Assembly: GCA_044225795.1 (NCBI GenBank)
Contig: JBGAIF010000005.1
Span: forward strand, 124,001 to 188,000
Origin: Nemorincola sp044225795
Lineage (GTDB): Bacteria; Bacteroidota; Bacteroidia; Chitinophagales; Chitinophagaceae
Reading direction: 5' to 3'
DNA: 64,000 nt
The notes beneath the pieces are model-generated. The model saw only the letters and a list, made by a program, of their open reading frames with translations, ran no database searches and had not been told where the DNA came from. This document shows, in pieces, positions 16,558 to 25,039 of this stretch (position 1 is the stretch's first letter; every line of letters starts with the position of its first letter). Both the position numbers and the translations under genes were made by a program.

Positions 16558-17628
16558 ATGCCGCAGTTATTTACGCCTTTACAGATACGAAGCATCACAC
16601 TGAAGAACCGCATAGTGGTATCGCCCATGTGCATGTATTCCAGCGAAGATGGATTTGCTAACGACTGGCATTTTGTGCACCTGGGTACGAGGGCGGTGGG
16701 TGGAGCAGGCCTCGTATTTACTGAAGCAACAGCAGTGACCCCCGAAGGCCGCATTTCTCCTCACGACCTGGGTATCTGGAAAGACGAACATATACCGCAG
16801 TTAAGAAGGATCACCGCCTTTATTGAAGCTCACGGCAGTGTACCGGGTATGCAACTGGCTCATGCCGGGCGCAAGGCCAGCACTTCAGAACCATGGAACG
16901 GAGATGAGTACATACCGGAAGATAAGGGTGGCTGGCAGCCTCTTGCGCCCAGCGCCATCCCGTTTCATGAAGGTGGCCATGCCCCAAAGGAACTGAGCAT
17001 TACAGAAATAAAAGATATTGTCACCGCTTTTGGCAACGCTGCAGCGCGTGCGCTGAAAGCGGGTTTTAAAATATTAGAGATACATGGTGCGCATGGCTAC
17101 CTGATCAACGAGTTCACATCGCCACTCAGCAATGCCCGCACCGATGAGTATGGCGGCAGCTTTGAGCGCCGTATCCGCTTCCTGCTGGAGATCATTGATG
17201 CCGTCCGCGCAGAGTGGCCTGCAGAACTGCCTCTGTTCCTCCGCATTTCCTCTACCGACTGGGCCGAAGGAGGCTGGACGATCGAGGATTCCGTCAGACT
17301 GGCGGAAATAGTAAAACTCCGTGGGGTAGATCTGATGGACTGCTCATCGGGCGGAGTAGTATCTTATGTGAAGATACCGGCGAAGCCTGACTACCAGGTG
17401 CCTTTTGCCGAAGCGGTGCGCAAGGCGGGCATCCTTACCGGAGCCGTAGGCATTATTGTAACCCCTGAACAGGCAGAGACCATACTCAGAAACGGACAAG
17501 CTGACCTGATATTTATGGCACGCGAGCTGCTCCGTGATCCTTACTTCCCCCTCAGGGCAGCAAAAGAACTCGGCTACGACGATATGCCATGGCCGGTGCA
17601 ATATGAACGTGCGAAAAGAAAGAAGTAA
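16558..17628 (+). CDS. NADH:flavin oxidoreductase (Old Yellow Enzyme, YqjM-like)
   Basis: The 356-residue FMN enzyme reduces activated C=C bonds or nitro groups. It starts MPQLFTPLQIRSITLKNRIV, then VSPMCMYSSEDG as in YqjM-type enzymes, MQLAHAGRK, and the conserved HGAHGYLINEF and TDEYGGSFERR motifs. The frame is also open upstream (from TTG at 16480), but that part lies inside a hairpin and lacks family features, so the ATG at 16558 is preferred. It stands alone, divergent from priA and convergent with the glucosaminidase (end to end). The true substrate is unknown; detoxification of electrophiles is typical. Confidence 0.93.
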   Translation: MPQLFTPLQIRSITLKNRIVVSPMCMYSSEDGFANDWHFVHLGTRAVGGAGLVFTEATAVTPEGRISPHDLGIWKDEHIPQLRRITAFIEAHGSVPGMQLAHAGRKASTSEPWNGDEYIPEDKGGWQPLAPSAIPFHEGGHAPKELSITEIKDIVTAFGNAAARALKAGFKILEIHGAHGYLINEFTSPLSNARTDEYGGSFERRIRFLLEIIDAVRAEWPAELPLFLRISSTDWAEGGWTIEDSVRLAEIVKLRGVDLMDCSSGGVVSYVKIPAKPDYQVPFAEAVRKAGILTGAVGIIVTPEQAETILRNGQADLIFMARELLRDPYFPLRAAKELGYDDMPWPVQYERAKRKK

Positions 17629-18126
17629 TTAACGGTAAGCCAGTTGGTAGTTGGCCTCAATACGGTCCAGCACACTTAGTACCTTCTGCTCCCACTCTTC
17701 GGGAACCTCGGAGTAGCCGGCATGGCTCAGCGCCTTCACCCAGAGACGGCAGTTGTCATTGTCCTTCAGCTTAGGATAAAAGCGCTTACGGGTCACCAGC
17801 TTGCAGAAGTCAACATAAGAAGCATATTCATTGCCATACTGCTTGTAACGGCTTTTGTGACCATTCCTGTTCACGATATTGTTCTTACCCACTATCCCAA
17901 AGTGATTGTTCAGCACCTTGGCAGCAGGGCCTTCACCGCCGGACGACTCGATAGCCGCTACTGAAAGTATGACAGGAGCAGGGATGCCATAATACTGGGA
18001 AAGAAGGTTAGCGACAAACCTGTGATCGGCAATATAACCCGCATTCTGCGCGCATGCCAACGTCACCGGAGCCATAAAGCCCAGGATCAGTAACAGTCTT
18101 TTTATGTTTTTAGATACTTTCGTCAT
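17629..18126 (-). CDS. Secreted glucosaminidase-domain protein
   Basis: The 165-residue product starts at the ATG at 18126 (an upstream in-frame Met at 18183 lacks signal features). It has a signal peptide ending near ACAQ (residue about 26). The mature part matches FlgJ/LytG-type N-acetylglucosaminidases: LLSQYYGIPAPVILSVAAIE with catalytic Glu, SSGGEG, and NNHFGIVGKN. It should cut glycan strands of peptidoglycan in the periplasm. The gene is convergent with the OYE-family gene, sharing the boundary at 17628/17629. No LysM or SH3 wall-binding domain is present. Confidence 0.85.
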   Translation of the reverse strand: MTKVSKNIKRLLLILGFMAPVTLACAQNAGYIADHRFVANLLSQYYGIPAPVILSVAAIESSGGEGPAAKVLNNHFGIVGKNNIVNRNGHKSRYKQYGNEYASYVDFCKLVTRKRFYPKLKDNDNCRLWVKALSHAGYSEVPEEWEQKVLSVLDRIEANYQLAYR

Positions 18127-18269
18127 AACCACAACATTGTGACGCCGTGTAGAAAAAACTAATACGGGGAGGCAAATGTACAACTTTTTTTAATGGGTTT
18201 GTACACCAGCCTGTTAAAATTTTATAAATTAATATAATATTCATTAATTATCAGTGTCATTTAGCGGGT

Positions 18270-18277
18270 TAACTTTG
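18270..18277 (+). promoter_or_regulatory. -7 promoter box (TAACTTTG) six bases before hemW
   Basis: It matches TAnnTTTG and ends six bases before the hemW ATG, so the leader would be absent or very short. Confidence 0.5.
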
Positions 18278-18283
18278 CCGTGA

Positions 18284-19456
18284 ATGGCAACAAATAACAA
18301 TTCTCCTGCAACTGTGTCGGCCGGTATATACCTGCACATACCCTTTTGCAGGCAGGCCTGTGTTTACTGCAATTTTCATTTCTCCACCTCCCTGAAGCAT
18401 AAAGATGACCTACTGGCCGCCATGAAGCAGGAGATAGCTTTGCGCCGCGATTACCTGAATGGGGTTCCGGTGGAGACCATTTATTTTGGCGGAGGAACCC
18501 CTTCGCTACTCACCGCAGATGAGATCAACGAGCTGTTTGACACCATATGCCGCTACCACCCGGTAACGCAACTGAAGGAGGTGACCCTGGAAGCCAATCC
18601 CGATGACCTTGACAACAAGTACATCAGGTCGCTCCGCAGCACACCGGTTGACCGTTTCAGCATAGGCGTTCAGTCATTCAGGGATGAAGACCTGCGGTAC
18701 ATGAAAAGAGCCCACAATGCCACACAGGCCGACTACGCTATAAAGGCGGCCCAGGACGCGGGGTTCACCAACCTTAGCATAGACCTGATCTATGGCACCC
18801 CCGGCCTCAGTGACAATGCCTGGAAGGCCAACCTGCAGCAGGTGTACGATCTGCGCGTCCCGCATTTTTCGGCTTACGCGCTTACCGTGGAGGAGCGAAC
18901 CGCGCTACATCATAATATACACACCAAAAAGACGGCCCCGGTGGACCCCGAACAGGCTGCGGCACAGTTCGAGATACTCATGGAGCAGGTTGCCGCTATG
19001 GGCTATGACCATTATGAGATATCCAACCTGGCAATACCGGGCCACTATGCCATTCATAACACCAATTACTGGAAAGGAATGAACTACCTGGGTATAGGCC
19101 CTTCCGCTCATTCATTCAATGGCCGATCACGTAGCTGGAACGTTGCCAATAATGCCTTGTATGCAACAAGCCTGCTACGGGATAACAAAACCAATACCGA
19201 AGAAGAAGTACTGACGCCCACTGAACACCTGAATGAATATATTATGACTTCACTACGTACCATGTGGGGTTGCGATCTCGATAAGATAGAGCGCGAATGG
19301 GACAGTAACTGCGCCAAACAGGTAGAGAATGCCAGCCACTTGTTCCGGGAGAAGAAGTGGCTGACACAAGAAGAACGCATACTGAAACTCACCAATGCCG
19401 GAAAGCTGTTTGCAGACCGTATCGCAGCAGAGTTATTCGTCACCGGTATAGAATAG
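18284..19456 (+). CDS. hemW: Radical SAM family heme chaperone HemW
   Basis: The 390-residue product begins with the radical-SAM iron-sulfur motif CRQACVYC (CxxxCxxC) in IPFCRQACVYCNFHF, then GGGTPS and the HemN-type C-terminal domain. The fourth Cys typical of oxygen-independent coproporphyrinogen oxidase (CxxxCxxCxC) is absent; CNF follows instead, the HemW version. HemW carries heme for insertion into proteins rather than making it. Many annotations call such genes coproporphyrinogen oxidase. It is followed 200 bases later by lepB. Confidence 0.92.
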   Translation: MATNNNSPATVSAGIYLHIPFCRQACVYCNFHFSTSLKHKDDLLAAMKQEIALRRDYLNGVPVETIYFGGGTPSLLTADEINELFDTICRYHPVTQLKEVTLEANPDDLDNKYIRSLRSTPVDRFSIGVQSFRDEDLRYMKRAHNATQADYAIKAAQDAGFTNLSIDLIYGTPGLSDNAWKANLQQVYDLRVPHFSAYALTVEERTALHHNIHTKKTAPVDPEQAAAQFEILMEQVAAMGYDHYEISNLAIPGHYAIHNTNYWKGMNYLGIGPSAHSFNGRSRSWNVANNALYATSLLRDNKTNTEEEVLTPTEHLNEYIMTSLRTMWGCDLDKIEREWDSNCAKQVENASHLFREKKWLTQEERILKLTNAGKLFADRIAAELFVTGIE

Positions 19457-19485
19457 CCATACCCCGCATTCGACAATGCAGGGTA
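19453..19485. terminator. Weak hairpin after hemW
   Basis: The arms catacccc/gcatt and aatgc/gggtatg fold with a small bulge directly after the hemW stop. No T run follows, so the terminator call is tentative. Confidence 0.35.
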
Positions 19486-19632
19486 TGTTCAAACACCACC
19501 ATCATGCGCCGGTACATGCCATTACCGGCTGCTATCATATACGCACATTATCTCCGTCCGGATTCCTTATTGTAATTGTTAAATATTTCTTTTGCGCTTA
19601 TATGCAGGCAATAAAATGCTCAGGGAAGTTGT

Positions 19633-19640
19633 TACTTTTG
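19633..19640 (+). promoter_or_regulatory. -7 promoter box (TACTTTTG) for lepB
   Basis: It matches TAnnTTTG and ends 19 bases before the lepB ATG, giving a short leader. Confidence 0.5.
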
Positions 19641-19659
19641 GCGGACTTATATAACACAC

Positions 19660-20874
19660 ATGTCATTTTCAAAAAATAAACCGGAAGACAGCGCTGCCGG
19701 CGGCAAAGTGATCAGTAAGAAAAAGAAACCCGTGTGGCGGGAGTGGCTCGATGCCGCGGTTTTTGCTGTGGTTGCGGCTACGCTCATCCGTACATTCTTC
19801 TTCGAAGCATATACGATACCCACCGGCTCCATGGAGGGCACCATGCTGATAAACGACTACCTGTTTGTCAGTAAGCTTTCTTACGGCCCCCGTATCCCTA
19901 TGACACCGCTCGCCGTACCATTGGTGCACAACACCATGCCGGTTACCGGTGGCAAGTCATATACGGAAGCCGTGCAGTGGGGCTATCACCGCATCCCCGG
20001 CTTCGGGCATGTGGAGCGCAACGATGTGGTCGTATTCAACTACCCTTGCGGCGATACCGTGATGACCGAGCAGCCGGAAAGTGATTATTACCAGGCCTGC
20101 CGTATTGCGGGCCGCGACAGGATCATGAACCAATTCACGATCATCACCCGCCCGATAGACAAGAAGGAGAACTATATCAAGCGCTGTATCGGTATTCCGG
20201 GCGATGTGGTAGAAATAAAAGAGGGCCGTGTATATATCAACGGCGCACCTAACAAATTATACCCTCACTCTAAACTCAACTACCTGGTAAAGACCACCGG
20301 CGGGTTGCCTGCCATTGATGATGAACTGGAACAGGCAGACAATACACCCACTCCGCCTCCGGGATATCTTGTTTACAACCTCGCCAACGATGAGGTGGAT
20401 ATCATGAAGAAGGCAAAGAACGTGACATCTGTTGAGCTGTGGCAGCAACACAAAGCCGGTGTAGCGCCCTCCGAGCCCTGGGAATGGGTATTCCCGCTCG
20501 ATACTACCAACTTCAAATGGAACCGTGATAACTTCGGTCCGCTCACTATTCCGAAACAAGGTGTGAGCGTAGCCATCACCCCTCAGAACATTGCCCTGTA
20601 TCGCCGTATCATTCGCAACTACGAGGGCAATACCCTTGATGAGAAGGATGGCAAGATATTCATCAACGGAAAGGAGTCAAGTTCCTATACCTTTAAGATG
20701 GACTACTACTGGATGATGGGCGATAACCGCCATAACTCACTCGATTCAAGATACTGGGGTTTTGTGCCGGTAGATCATATTGTGGGCAAGGCATGGTTCG
20801 TCTGGTTCAGCTACGGCCCCAAGGGCATACGCTGGAGAAGAATGCTGCATGGCATTCATTCTCTTGAAGAGTAG
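19660..20874 (+). CDS. lepB: Signal peptidase I
   Basis: The 404-residue membrane serine protease removes Sec signal peptides. One N-terminal transmembrane segment (about 28-47) is followed by catalytic Ser57 in PTGSMEGT and Lys174 in NYIKRCIGIPGD. The C-terminal GDNRHNSLDSRYWG box is intact. It is longer than the E. coli enzyme because of an insert between the Lys box and the C-terminal box (about 190-330), common in Bacteroidota. It would process the many secreted proteins in this window, including the T9SS cargo. A hairpin terminator separates it from the next gene. Confidence 0.96.
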   Translation: MSFSKNKPEDSAAGGKVISKKKKPVWREWLDAAVFAVVAATLIRTFFFEAYTIPTGSMEGTMLINDYLFVSKLSYGPRIPMTPLAVPLVHNTMPVTGGKSYTEAVQWGYHRIPGFGHVERNDVVVFNYPCGDTVMTEQPESDYYQACRIAGRDRIMNQFTIITRPIDKKENYIKRCIGIPGDVVEIKEGRVYINGAPNKLYPHSKLNYLVKTTGGLPAIDDELEQADNTPTPPPGYLVYNLANDEVDIMKKAKNVTSVELWQQHKAGVAPSEPWEWVFPLDTTNFKWNRDNFGPLTIPKQGVSVAITPQNIALYRRIIRNYEGNTLDEKDGKIFINGKESSSYTFKMDYYWMMGDNRHNSLDSRYWGFVPVDHIVGKAWFVWFSYGPKGIRWRRMLHGIHSLEE

Positions 20875-20896
20875 CGGTCAACAAAGCTTATTCGTG

Positions 20897-20925
20897 AGGG
20901 CATGCTTTGATGAGAAGCATGCCCT
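20897..20925 (+). terminator. Rho-independent terminator after lepB
   Basis: A perfect 11-bp stem (20897-20907 with 20915-20925) with a seven-base loop is followed by TTATT. It lies 22 bases after the lepB stop and 15 bases before the S4-domain gene. Confidence 0.7.
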
Positions 20926-20940
20926 TTATTGATAGAAACA

Positions 20941-21327
20941 ATGGAAAAACCCAGGCTCGATAAATATCTGTGGGCTATACGCATCTTCAAGACGCGCACC
21001 CAGGCCACGGACGCCATAGACAGCGGCAAGGTGAAACTCAATGGAAATACTGTTAAGCCTTCTCACTCCGTATCCTTAGGCGAACAGTATGCGATAAAGA
21101 CCGCTGCACGAAAATGGACGATAAAAGTAACTGGCCTGCTCGACAAGCGTGTGGCTTATGAAGAATCTCTCAAACACTATATCGACATCACATCGGAAGA
21201 AGACAAGCAACTGAATCAACAGACAGCATCGAGTTTCTACACGGGAAAGCGACTAAGTAAAACAGGTCACCCCACTAAGAAACAGCGGCGTGACCTGGAA
21301 AATTTTCTTGACGGACTTGACGACTAG
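20941..21327 (+). CDS. hslR: S4-domain RNA-binding protein (Hsp15-like)
   Basis: The 128-residue product starts at the ATG at 20941 (MEKPRLDKYLWAIRIFKTRT). The N-terminal 60 residues match an S4 RNA-binding domain, and a basic C-terminal tail follows. The E. coli relative Hsp15 binds stalled 50S subunits and helps free nascent chains. An upstream in-frame TTG (20929) adds four residues and is not preferred. The gene sits 66 bases after lepB with a terminator in between, so it may have its own promoter. The gene symbol is inferred from family similarity. Confidence 0.8.
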   Translation: MEKPRLDKYLWAIRIFKTRTQATDAIDSGKVKLNGNTVKPSHSVSLGEQYAIKTAARKWTIKVTGLLDKRVAYEESLKHYIDITSEEDKQLNQQTASSFYTGKRLSKTGHPTKKQRRDLENFLDGLDD

Positions 21328-22535
21328 TAGATAGCTACATAGTTACCGGGAATAGTTTGCACCCAGTTGATACCATCATCCACACTCTGGAAAATACCTT
21401 TGTTTGTGGCTATATATACAAATCTTTTCTTCGTCTTGTTCTTGTAATAGTTCTCTTTCCATGTTATGCTCCTTACGATCAGGTCGCTGGTAAGACCCGC
21501 ATTATTCGGCTGGAACGATTGTGTATTCGGATTGTAGATATACAAACCTCTTCCCAGGGTACCTATCAGGCAGACCTGCTCAAACGGAGAACCTACGCAC
21601 AGCAGCGGCGTACCAACGGGTAGCCCTGCATATTTCTTCCAAGACCGGCCTGTATCATCGCTATAGAAGGCTCCGTTGTGGCAGGTCTGGTCAATGGCAA
21701 TGAGCCTGTCATTGAAATGTCCGAGACTAAAGAATCCTGTATCCGGGTAGGTCGTGTATGGCGGCAGTGGTGTAGAACTCGTTGTCTTGAGGGCGCCGTA
21801 TTGGTCCCTATCTGTTGTTTCCATCCATTTGCAATCATCCGTACCGCAAGTTTTATAAAAGCACCTGAAGTTTGTCGTATCCAATATAGATGAAGTTGGC
21901 TGTACTACATGACTGACAGCAAGTCCGCAAAGCACACCATTGGTGAGGCGTGTATATGAAATCATTCTTACCGGCAGTACCCCTACCCGGCCATTGGTAT
22001 CATATGTAGCCTCGGTTGCCCACGAACCGGGAACACCATGGTTGTTGCTATATTCTACCCCAAGGTAATTAAGGTGATCGCTACCCGGATCATGTACCAT
22101 GTTTGTAGCAGTATATACCCTGTTCCAGTCAGGAATGTCAATGATCATCGACTGGTTAAGGTTCAGCGCCATGGCATTACCAAGATTAACTGTAGAGGCG
22201 CAAAGAGGTACCCTTATCCACTGCAGGGAATCAAAAGCGCGGTTAAAGTTTCTGCCATTATCGCTGCTGTAGGTCAGGACACTTTTAGCCATCAAAATAT
22301 TCTTCTCTGAGGTGCATATAGCCCGGGCAGGATATCCATCTGACTGAAATACAACGCTTCTTGCCATTCCATCATTGGTCTTATAAAGAACTCCCGCGGT
22401 ATCGGCAAAGAAAACAGTGTATGGGGTCTCTATCACAGTATCATTGCTGATATTGTTCTCCCTACGGCAACTGTATATACCCAGCGAAAAGGCAACCAGT
22501 AAGATTACTGTATAGTATAGGCTTGATCTGCGCAT
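21324..22535 (-). CDS. Lipoprotein with BNR/Asp-box beta-propeller
   Basis: The chosen start is the ATG at 22535 (MRRSSLYYTVILLVAFSLGI), giving a lipoprotein signal that ends in IYSC with the Cys to be lipidated. The longer in-frame start at 22568 adds 11 residues without a better signal. The 403-residue product holds Asp boxes of the SxDxGxxW type (SSDNGRNFN, SDDTGRSWKK, SVDDGINWV), typical of a sialidase-like propeller, but sialidase Arg triads were not seen. It is probably a cell-surface or periplasmic lipoprotein of unknown role. The 3' end overlaps the S4-gene stop by four bases. It follows the DUF4836 gene on the same strand. Confidence 0.72.
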   Translation of the reverse strand: MRRSSLYYTVILLVAFSLGIYSCRRENNISNDTVIETPYTVFFADTAGVLYKTNDGMARSVVFQSDGYPARAICTSEKNILMAKSVLTYSSDNGRNFNRAFDSLQWIRVPLCASTVNLGNAMALNLNQSMIIDIPDWNRVYTATNMVHDPGSDHLNYLGVEYSNNHGVPGSWATEATYDTNGRVGVLPVRMISYTRLTNGVLCGLAVSHVVQPTSSILDTTNFRCFYKTCGTDDCKWMETTDRDQYGALKTTSSTPLPPYTTYPDTGFFSLGHFNDRLIAIDQTCHNGAFYSDDTGRSWKKYAGLPVGTPLLCVGSPFEQVCLIGTLGRGLYIYNPNTQSFQPNNAGLTSDLIVRSITWKENYYKNKTKKRFVYIATNKGIFQSVDDGINWVQTIPGNYVAIY

Positions 22536-22597
22536 CAGAATATTTTTTACTAAATTATTAAAAAACAAAGAAACAAATATAATTTTTATAACGCAAG

Positions 22598-24286
22598 CTA
22601 CTGTTTATAGGCTTTATCTGCGTCGCTCATCTTCATACCATAGTCCATCAGCTCTATGATGCTGTTCTCATCAGGGTTCATAAAATTAACATCCATATGA
22701 TACTCAAATGCATTGTTGACGAATGCGCCGCCCGTAAGTGAGCAGTTATTCAGCAATTTCTTGCTTTCGGCTATCATGGCAGAATCATGGGCAGAATGGC
22801 TGATCGTATTGTCAACATTCTTAAATAACTGTTGTATGTCCACATACATGGAAACGGGATGGCCCATTATGGTCTTTGCGATCTCAGGGCGCATCTTTGT
22901 TGCCTTAAAGTCTCCTGAAAGGAAGCCTGTAGCATGTTTGTAATTGTTGGCCGCGATAACATACTGGTCATTCATCATGATATATACCGAATCCTTCAGG
23001 CTTATGGGTATCACAAAACCATTTCCCATTGGCTGCAGGCCATTTTCCCGCGCCAGCTTCACCAGTTTCTGAAACTCATCCTTCTTGTTGATCTTGATCA
23101 CATAGCTCATGTTCAGGCTCGGCTTCTGGTTGTAGTGCAGCACTGCCTGGCCCATTAAGCTGTCTGTGGCGGCTTCTGACTTCAGGCTGAAATCATTCAT
23201 GATAACAGCCATATCTCCCGTGAACGCGTCCAGGACATTGTCCACCGACATATTCTGCGTGGTGAGGCTTACATTGGCCAGTCCCAGGTAGCCGGTTTTT
23301 TCCAGCATTTGTTTAATGCCCTTCGGAGAGATATGGAACGCCATCAGGATGTCCATATTATCTGAAGGGAGGCGCTCCATCATATCTTTATCTACATTGG
23401 TGCCGCCCAGTTCTGCGCCTATATCTTTAAGATCCGGCGACATGAAATAACGCAGGTCCCCGGTTATCTTGCCTTTCTTAAAGTCGAAACCGGCAGAGAA
23501 AGCCGCATCCTTCCACAAGGCACCGGAAAGCGACATGCCTACTTTTTCGGCCACATTACTGTTGTACTGGGTCATGAGCTGATCATAGTTCAGCCAGAAG
23601 GTGATGTCGTGGCCGGACATCTCCATGCTCGAAAAATGCTTGTTTGTCGTTACGCTGTTGTCTGACGACAAAGTGTAGGCAGCTTCCATCTCAGCGGCTA
23701 CGGCAGCCCAGTCGGCCTCGGGAGCCTTATCGGGGTCACCCATTACAGTGTCCATCATTTCACGGTCGCTGTCCTTAATGATCACATTCATGATCATCAG
23801 CAGGTTCTTGTTCCAGCTTACATACATGCCGGTACCCAGGCTGGCTTCCTTGTGCTCGCCCTTCTGTACGATCTTAACATCGGGGAATACCTGCCTGATG
23901 TATGACTCCCATTGCGCGGCATCAGAAAGGGGTACAAGGCCTGTAACGCGGTTACCACCACTGAACCTGGCATCGGTCTTTACATAGACATAGAATACGT
24001 TGAGCGCGTCTATACCCGCTTTCTCTATGCCCAGCATGGCATCTTTGGCATTCTTCTCCGGTATGCGTTTCTGCATCTCCTTAAAGAGCTTGCTGCCGGT
24101 TATCATGTTCCACGCTATCTTCTTGCTCAGTGATCTCAGGTTCACACTGATCACCGCCACGGCATCCTTAGGGATATAGCGGGCATGATCGGGGATCTTG
24201 TTACAAGCCCCGGTCATCAATGCCACCGAAAGGCATGCCAGCAGGGCGAAGCGCGTAATGCGATGCATAAAAACCTTGTTGTTCAT
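22598..24286 (-). CDS. DUF4836 family lipoprotein
   Basis: The 562-residue product has a lipoprotein signal (lipobox LMTGAC, Cys28). The opening DHARYIPKDAVAVISVNLRS and general pattern match DUF4836, a Bacteroidota family of unknown function, probably periplasmic. It starts eight bases after the DUF3127 gene and is surely co-transcribed with it. An alternative start at Met7 (24268) is possible. No enzyme motif was recognised. It looks intact. Confidence 0.75.
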   Translation of the reverse strand: MNNKVFMHRITRFALLACLSVALMTGACNKIPDHARYIPKDAVAVISVNLRSLSKKIAWNMITGSKLFKEMQKRIPEKNAKDAMLGIEKAGIDALNVFYVYVKTDARFSGGNRVTGLVPLSDAAQWESYIRQVFPDVKIVQKGEHKEASLGTGMYVSWNKNLLMIMNVIIKDSDREMMDTVMGDPDKAPEADWAAVAAEMEAAYTLSSDNSVTTNKHFSSMEMSGHDITFWLNYDQLMTQYNSNVAEKVGMSLSGALWKDAAFSAGFDFKKGKITGDLRYFMSPDLKDIGAELGGTNVDKDMMERLPSDNMDILMAFHISPKGIKQMLEKTGYLGLANVSLTTQNMSVDNVLDAFTGDMAVIMNDFSLKSEAATDSLMGQAVLHYNQKPSLNMSYVIKINKKDEFQKLVKLARENGLQPMGNGFVIPISLKDSVYIMMNDQYVIAANNYKHATGFLSGDFKATKMRPEIAKTIMGHPVSMYVDIQQLFKNVDNTISHSAHDSAMIAESKKLLNNCSLTGGAFVNNAFEYHMDVNFMNPDENSIIELMDYGMKMSDADKAYKQ

Positions 24287-24294
24287 TCAGTCTG

Positions 24295-24735
24295 TTAAAA
24301 TGGAAGGTCGTCTATGGTCTCCGGCGATGGATTATAGTTTGGCGCGGCATTGTAGTTGCCGCCGCCATTGTTATTATTGTTGTAGTTATTGTTGTATGCC
24401 GGGGCACCCTGTCCGCCGCCATTGCCCTGCTGCATGCCCGCAGGCTCTACACGCCATGCGTCCAGGTTAGAGATATACTTGGTGCTGCCGTCTTTCTTGT
24501 CAACGTAAGAGCGGCCACGTATGTTGAAGCTTACCTTCACCATATCGCCGATGTTGAACTTGTCTATCACTTCGCATTTTGCCTGCACCAACTGCATCTT
24601 TGCATAGTTGGTATAGGTATTACCGTTGATCTCCTCTGCCAGTTCCAACACAAATTCGCGTGTTTTGAACTTCTTTTCGCCAAACTCCTGTGGTTCGTAC
24701 TTTACATGCAATTTTCCTGTTACTTCCAAACTCAT
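24295..24735 (-). CDS. DUF3127 protein with SSB-like acidic C-terminus
   Basis: The 146-residue product starts MSLEVTGKLHVKYEPQEFG. The first 100 residues match the DUF3127 domain, which looks like an OB-fold single-strand DNA-binding type. The tail is Asn/Gly-rich (residues about 108-134, with runs of Asn and Gly) and ends in DDLPF, very close to the DDIPF tip by which true SSB proteins recruit partners. This layout, OB fold plus flexible linker plus acidic tip, is that of SSB. A TATCTTTG -7 box lies 33 bases upstream. It is followed by DUF4836. The SSB-like role is inference. Confidence 0.82.
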   Translation of the reverse strand: MSLEVTGKLHVKYEPQEFGEKKFKTREFVLELAEEINGNTYTNYAKMQLVQAKCEVIDKFNIGDMVKVSFNIRGRSYVDKKDGSTKYISNLDAWRVEPAGMQQGNGGGQGAPAYNNNYNNNNNGGGNYNAAPNYNPSPETIDDLPF

Positions 24736-24768
24736 ATGATTAGTATTTAATTACGAAAACAATGAAGA

Positions 24769-24776
24769 CAAAGATA
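24769..24776 (-). promoter_or_regulatory. -7 promoter box (TATCTTTG) for the DUF3127-DUF4836 operon
   Basis: Minus-strand match to TAnnTTTG, 33 bases before the DUF3127 ATG. Confidence 0.5.
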
Positions 24777-24801
24777 CTGATTGGGGATGGAAAGTAATAA
24801 A

Positions 24802-24830
24802 AAAAGTGTCCACATAAAGGGGACACTTTT
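24802..24830 (-). terminator. Terminator after tRNA-His
   Basis: A perfect 10-bp stem, aaaagtgtcc/ggacactttt, follows the tRNA-His gene by 12 bases on the minus strand and runs into a T stretch. It could also act on the other strand. Confidence 0.75.
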
Positions 24831-24842
24831 CAGATATTGAAG

Positions 24843-24917
24843 GGAGGCTGAAGGGGATCGAACCCTCGACCCTCAGAACCACAATCTGATGCTCTAACCG
24901 ACTGAGCTACAGCCTCC
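24843..24917 (-). tRNA. tRNA-His (GTG)
   Basis: The cloverleaf is on the minus strand. The anticodon loop TTGTGGT sits between TCAGA and TCTGA, giving anticodon GTG. The acceptor stem has eight pairs, ggaggctg/cagcctcc, including the extra G at -1 paired with C73 that is specific to histidine tRNAs. The CCA end is not encoded. Confidence 0.95.
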
Positions 24918-24934
24918 GTATTCAAAAGGGACGG

Positions 24935-24942
24935 CAAAGGTA
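24935..24942 (-). promoter_or_regulatory. -7 promoter box (TACCTTTG) for tRNA-His
   Basis: Minus-strand match to TAnnTTTG, 17 bases before the mature 5' end of the tRNA. Confidence 0.55.
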
Positions 24943-25001
24943 GTATTTTTTTTGTTTTCCGTAGTTTCTGCGGCAAATATTGAAAAACGGGATATTTCAC
25001 C

Positions 25002-25022
25002 GTTGTTGGCCCCTTCAACAAC
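25002..25022. repeat. GTTGTTG hairpin after the last NHL gene
   Basis: The stem gttgttg/caacaac with a seven-base loop lies 18 bases after the NHL gene stop. It shares its core with the two hairpins at 26554-26580 and 26741-26765. Confidence 0.5.
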
Positions 25023-25039
25023 AAGAAGAGTTAAGGTCT

